From an uncultured Lachnospiraceae bacterium (GTDB lineage Bacteria; Bacillota_A; Clostridia; Lachnospirales; Lachnospiraceae): 8,948 bases of DNA. The translations under genes and the position numbers were made by a program. Each line of letters starts with the position of its first letter. Within the stretch, counting starts at the first letter, position 1. Of this stretch, positions 6,436-8,948 are shown one piece after another. Under the pieces are notes generated by a model. The model was not told the DNA's origin. It made no database searches and saw nothing but the letters and a program-made list of their open reading frames with translations. The stretch spans positions 1 to 8,948 of the forward strand of contig CAMWMM010000178.1 in assembly GCA_947175285.1 (NCBI GenBank). Direction: 5' to 3'.

Positions 6436-6464
6436 TTGCAACTGTTTCAAATATAGTGTATAGT
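6436..6464 (+). promoter_or_regulatory. SigA-like promoter for topA with operator-like palindrome
   Basis: The -35 TTGCAA (6436-6441), 17-base spacer and -10 TATAGT (6459-6464) predict a start near 6471 and a leader of about 97 nt. A small palindrome, GTGA-T-TCAC (6463-6471), overlaps the end of the -10 and the predicted start. Its GTGA and TCAC arms recur in the 20-bp palindrome at 6479-6498, so a repeated operator is conceivable. Confidence 0.6.
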
Positions 6465-6478
6465 GATTCACGTTAATA

Positions 6479-6498
6479 GGGTGAAAAATTTTTCACCC
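6479..6498. repeat. Perfect 20-bp palindrome in the topA leader
   Basis: The left arm GGGTGAAAAA (6479-6488) is followed directly by its exact reverse complement TTTTTCACCC (6489-6498). As RNA it would form a GGGTGA/UCACCC stem with an A/U-rich end. As DNA it has the symmetry expected of a dimeric regulator site. No T-run follows, so it is not a classic terminator for dprA. Confidence 0.7.
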
Positions 6499-6541
6499 GC
6501 AAGTTTGTGCAGGCGTTGATAACGCCTTTGCCCAAACTTGC
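6499..6541 (+). other. Long stable hairpin in the topA 5' leader
   Basis: The outer stem GCAAGTTTG (6499-6507) pairs with CAAACTTGC (6533-6541). A T/C mismatch and two GC pairs (6509-6510 with 6530-6531) lead to the inner stem AGGCGTT (6511-6517) pairing with AACGCCT (6521-6527) over a GAT loop. A two-base TT bulge lies at 6528-6529. That makes about 18 base pairs in 43 nt, abutting the 20-bp palindrome with no gap and ending about 15 bases before the GGGGG RBS (6557-6561). No poly-T tail follows. It may be a structured cis-regulatory leader, or a small repeat element inserted between promoter and gene. It matches no riboswitch class I know. Confidence 0.7.
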
Positions 6542-6567
6542 ACGTTGAGTAAAAACGGGGGATTATT

Positions 6568-8649
6568 ATGGCAAAATATTTAGTAATTGTGGAGTCACCG
6601 GCAACAGTAAAGACAATTAAAAAATTTCTGGGAGCGAACTATGAAGTAGCGGCGAGCAACGGACATGTGCGCGATTTGCCGAGAAGCCAGATGGGCATTG
6701 ACGTCGAGCATGATTTTGAGCCTAAATATATTACTATCAGAGGTAAAGGGGATATTCTGGCAAGTCTTCGCAAAGAAGTGAAAAAAGCGGAAAAAATATA
6801 TCTGGCAACGGACCCTGACCGTGAAGGAGAGGCAATTTCGTGGCATTTATTGCATGCGCTGAAACTGGAGGGCAAAAAAGTATACCGCATTACCTTTAAC
6901 GAGATTACAAAGAACGCGGTAAAGGAGTCTTTGAAAAACGCCCGTGAGATTGATATGGATTTGGTGGATGCGCAGCAGGCAAGACGGTGTCTTGACCGTA
7001 TGGTGGGATATAAAATTTCTCCGCTTCTCTGGGCAAAAGTAAAAAGAGGCTTAAGCGCCGGGCGGGTGCAGTCCGTAGCGCTTCGGATTATCTGTGACAG
7101 GGAAGAGGAAATAAACGCTTTTATTCCGGAGGAATATTGGACACTGGACGCGGTGTTCAGCATTCCGGGTGAAAAAAAGCCTCTTGTGGCAAAATATTAC
7201 GGAACAACGAAACAAAAAAGGGAAATTTCTTCCAAAGAAGAATTGGAGAAAATAAAGAAAACGCTTCAAAATGCAAAATATCAGGTAACGGATGTAAAAT
7301 GCGGCGAGCGGACGAAGAAAGCGCCGCTGCCTTTTACAACATCCACATTACAGCAGGAAGCAAGTAAACTGCTGAATTTTTCCACGCAAAAAACAATGCG
7401 GCTGGCACAGCAGTTGTATGAAGGCGTTGACATTAAGGGAAGCGGTACGGTCGGCGTCATCACCTATCTGCGTACGGACTCTGTTCGTGTATCGGAGGAA
7501 GCGGAAAAAGCAGCAAAAGAATATATCAGCGAAAATTACGGGGAAGCTTATGCGGCGGCTGCCTCCCATGAAAAGCAGGGCGGACAAAAAATTCAGGATG
7601 CGCATGAAGCTATCCGTCCTACCGATATTGAGAGGACGCCTGTCATGCTTAAAGATTCCTTATCAAGAGACCAGTTCCGTCTCTATCAGCTGATTTGGAA
7701 GCGGTTTACGGCAAGCCGGATGGCATCGGCCGTCTATGAAACAACATCCGTAAAAATTGACGCGGCAGGACAGCGTTTTACGGTGGCGGCATCCAAAGTG
7801 AAGTTTGACGGCTTTTTAAGTATTTATAATAATGAAGACGAAAAAGAAGAGGGTAATACGTTAGTAAAAGGTATTGATAAAAATACGAGCCTTATCTTTG
7901 ATTCTTTTGAAGAAAAACAGCATTTTACACAGCCTGCGCCGCATTATACGGAGGCGTCTTTAGTACGCGCACTTGAAGAACTCGGCATCGGACGTCCGAG
8001 TACCTATGCGCCGACGATTACAACAATTCTGGCAAGACGCTATATTGTAAAGGAAAATAAAAACCTGTATGTGACAGAACTCGGCGAGATTGTAAATCAC
8101 ATTATGAAAGAGGCTTTCCCTTCTATTGTAGATGTGAATTTTACGGCAACTATGGAGGCGCTTTTAGACGGCATTGCGGATGGCAATGTAAAATGGAAGA
8201 CCGTTATTTCCAATTTCTATCCGGATTTGGAAGAAGCGGTAATCAAAGCAGAGAAAGAACTCGAAGAAGTGGAAATTGCCGATGAGGTGTCGGATGAAGT
8301 TTGTGAAAACTGCGGCAGACAAATGGTTATTAAGTACGGGCCGCACGGCAGATTTCTTGCCTGTCCCGGTTTCCCGGACTGCCGCAATACAAAACCTTAT
8401 TTTGAAAAAATCGGCGTTGCCTGTCCGAAATGCGGTAAGGATATTGTGTTAAAGAAAACGAAAAAGGGCAGAAAATATTATGGATGCATTGATAATCCGC
8501 AGTGTGACTTCATGGTATGGCAGAAGCCGGTGGATAAGAAATGCCCAAGGTGCGGCTCTGTTTTGCTGGAAAAAGGCAGTAAATTAGTGTGTGCGGATGA
8601 AAAATGCGGTTATGTGGAGACACCGCAGGCGCAGCTTTCTATCAATTAA
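6568..8649 (+). CDS. topA: DNA topoisomerase I (type IA)
   Basis: Relaxes negatively supercoiled DNA by single-strand passage. Its 693 residues match the usual Firmicute length. The TOPRIM domain holds KYLVIVESPATVKTIKKFLG (3-22), with acidic Glu9, and the metal-binding TDPDREGEAISWH (81-93) with D82, D84 and E86. DAQQARRCLDRMVGYKISPLLW (134-155) and GLSAGRVQSVALRIICDRE (161-179) are conserved core blocks. The catalytic tyrosine is Tyr300 in GVITYLRTDSVRV (296-308), and GIGRPSTYAPTI follows later. The C-terminus has three tetracysteine zinc ribbons: C579/C582/C599/C605, C619/C622/C640/C646 and C659/C662/C675/C680. All expected catalytic residues are present. ATG follows GGGGG (6557-6561) by six bases. 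It lies directly downstream of dprA, as in many Firmicutes, but with its own promoter and a structured leader. Confidence 0.98.
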   Translation: MAKYLVIVESPATVKTIKKFLGANYEVAASNGHVRDLPRSQMGIDVEHDFEPKYITIRGKGDILASLRKEVKKAEKIYLATDPDREGEAISWHLLHALKLEGKKVYRITFNEITKNAVKESLKNAREIDMDLVDAQQARRCLDRMVGYKISPLLWAKVKRGLSAGRVQSVALRIICDREEEINAFIPEEYWTLDAVFSIPGEKKPLVAKYYGTTKQKREISSKEELEKIKKTLQNAKYQVTDVKCGERTKKAPLPFTTSTLQQEASKLLNFSTQKTMRLAQQLYEGVDIKGSGTVGVITYLRTDSVRVSEEAEKAAKEYISENYGEAYAAAASHEKQGGQKIQDAHEAIRPTDIERTPVMLKDSLSRDQFRLYQLIWKRFTASRMASAVYETTSVKIDAAGQRFTVAASKVKFDGFLSIYNNEDEKEEGNTLVKGIDKNTSLIFDSFEEKQHFTQPAPHYTEASLVRALEELGIGRPSTYAPTITTILARRYIVKENKNLYVTELGEIVNHIMKEAFPSIVDVNFTATMEALLDGIADGNVKWKTVISNFYPDLEEAVIKAEKELEEVEIADEVSDEVCENCGRQMVIKYGPHGRFLACPGFPDCRNTKPYFEKIGVACPKCGKDIVLKKTKKGRKYYGCIDNPQCDFMVWQKPVDKKCPRCGSVLLEKGSKLVCADEKCGYVETPQAQLSIN

Positions 8650-8678
8650 ATATTATTATTTTTTTCTACAATTCCAAT

Positions 8679-8694
8679 AATTGCATGAGCAATT
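8679..8694. repeat. Short inverted repeat between topA and codY
   Basis: AATTGC (8679-8684) and GCAATT (8689-8694) form a 6-bp stem with an ATGA loop, ending four bases before the codY -35. A T-rich run (8656-8666) lies before it rather than after it, so it is a weak terminator candidate on this strand. It could be a protein site at the codY promoter. Confidence 0.35.
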
Positions 8695-8698
8695 TGCG

Positions 8699-8727
8699 TT
8701 GAAAATACGAAAAAACTGTGCTAAAAT
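8699..8727 (+). promoter_or_regulatory. Extended -10 SigA promoter for codY
   Basis: The -35 TTGAAA (8699-8704) and -10 TAAAAT (8722-8727) are 17 bases apart, and TGC immediately before the -10 (8719-8721) gives the extended TGn element. The predicted start is near 8734, a leader of about 40 nt. No good CodY box was found here, so autoregulation is not supported by this stretch. Confidence 0.65.
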
Positions 8728-8774
8728 AGGCATACATCTTTATGAAACAGTGAGCTATTGAAAGGTGAGAACCG

Positions 8775-8948
8775 ATGGGTAGTGTACAATTATTAGATAA
8801 GACCAGAAAAATAGGGAAACTTCTGCATAATAATAATTCAGGCAAAGTAGTCTTTAATGACATATGCAATGTTTTAAAGGAGATTTTGGCTTCCAATGTT
8901 CTGGTAATCAGCAAAAAAGGCAAAGTGCTCGGTGTAGGGGAGTGGAAT
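8775..8948 (+). CDS. codY: GTP-sensing transcriptional regulator CodY (3' end outside window)
   Basis: The first 58 residues of CodY, a global repressor that binds DNA when GTP and branched-chain amino acids are plentiful. LLDKTRKIGKLLHNN (6-20) aligns with B. subtilis CodY LLQKTRIINSMLQ, and FNDICNVLKEILASNVLVISKKGKVLG (27-53) aligns with [27 protein letters not shown], the start of the ligand-binding GAF domain. The DNA-binding winged helix lies beyond the window, so its integrity cannot be judged. The start ATG follows AAAGGTGAG (8761-8769). Its position after topA fits a shortened form of the Bacillus order dprA-topA-trmFO-xerC-clpQY-codY, with the intervening genes absent. Confidence 0.93.
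   Translation, partial: MGSVQLLDKTRKIGKLLHNNNSGKVVFNDICNVLKEILASNVLVISKKGKVLGVGEWN

Noticed and set aside
6479..6498. Palindrome as the dprA transcription terminator
   Set aside because: The stem ends in CCC followed by GCAAG with no T-run, and it lies downstream of the predicted topA start, so a leader element is more likely.
6639..7163. 174-codon open frame on the - strand inside topA
   Set aside because: It is antisense to highly conserved TopA catalytic blocks and has no RBS or recognisable domain. It is a shadow of codon bias in topA.
8691..8706. CodY autoregulatory box upstream of codY
   Set aside because: Aligning this stretch with AATTTTCWGAAAATT gives only about half the positions correct in any register, which is not above chance.
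8731..8737. CATACAT as a SigE/SigK-type -10 before codY
   Set aside because: No matching -35 lies at the required distance, and a much better SigA-type extended -10 promoter lies immediately upstream.
8666..8923. 85-codon open frame on the - strand across the topA-codY gap
   Set aside because: It covers the codY promoter and the conserved CodY N-terminus in antisense. The residues resemble no known family and the codY reading is clearly better.
1..8948. Mobile elements, CRISPR arrays, tRNA or rRNA genes, skin element
   Set aside because: No transposase, integrase, spaced direct repeats, cloverleaf or rRNA-like sequence was seen. The sigK gene is uninterrupted and the coding content is core-like throughout.

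Overview
The window looks like chromosomal core DNA from a spore-forming anaerobic Firmicute, most likely a Clostridia/Lachnospiraceae relative. The support is a sporulation sigma factor of the SigK type, a CodY N-terminus in the clostridial style, DUF4956, G-rich Shine-Dalgarno sequences, TTG starts and consensus SigA-type promoters. All seven genes read on the + strand. The assignment to Lachnospiraceae is inference from protein resemblance, not a search result.

Layout. (1) Bases 3-614 hold the 3' part of a DUF4956 membrane protein whose start lies left of the window. (2) After a 142-base intergenic stretch with a strong SigA-like promoter (640-668) comes a tight three-gene unit with 25-base gaps: a sigma factor of SigK type without pro-sequence (757-1386), a degenerate HD-GYP-type protein (1412-2590) and a divergent PilT-like ATPase (2616-3521). 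A hairpin terminator begins at the last base of the ATPase stop codon. (3) A 173-base gap carries a possible promoter, a candidate CodY box and a stem-loop. It precedes yifB/comM (3695-5245) and dprA (5255-6412), which are 9 bases apart. (4) A 155-base gap with a SigA-like promoter and two abutting hairpins in the predicted leader RNA precedes topA (6568-8649). (5) A 125-base gap with an extended -10 promoter leads to codY (8775 to window end, truncated).

How the genes fit together. yifB-dprA-topA-codY is a recognisable housekeeping and DNA-processing block: YifB/ComM and DprA act on incoming single-stranded DNA and recombination, TopA relaxes negative supercoils, and CodY senses GTP and branched-chain amino acids. 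The sigK-HD-PilT unit upstream is the less ordinary part. A late-sporulation sigma factor is apparently co-transcribed with two proteins from c-di-GMP and type IV pilus families, each altered at signature residues, and no pilin or other pilus gene is visible. No tRNA, rRNA, CRISPR, IS element or phage gene was seen. No intergenic stretch exceeds about 175 bases.
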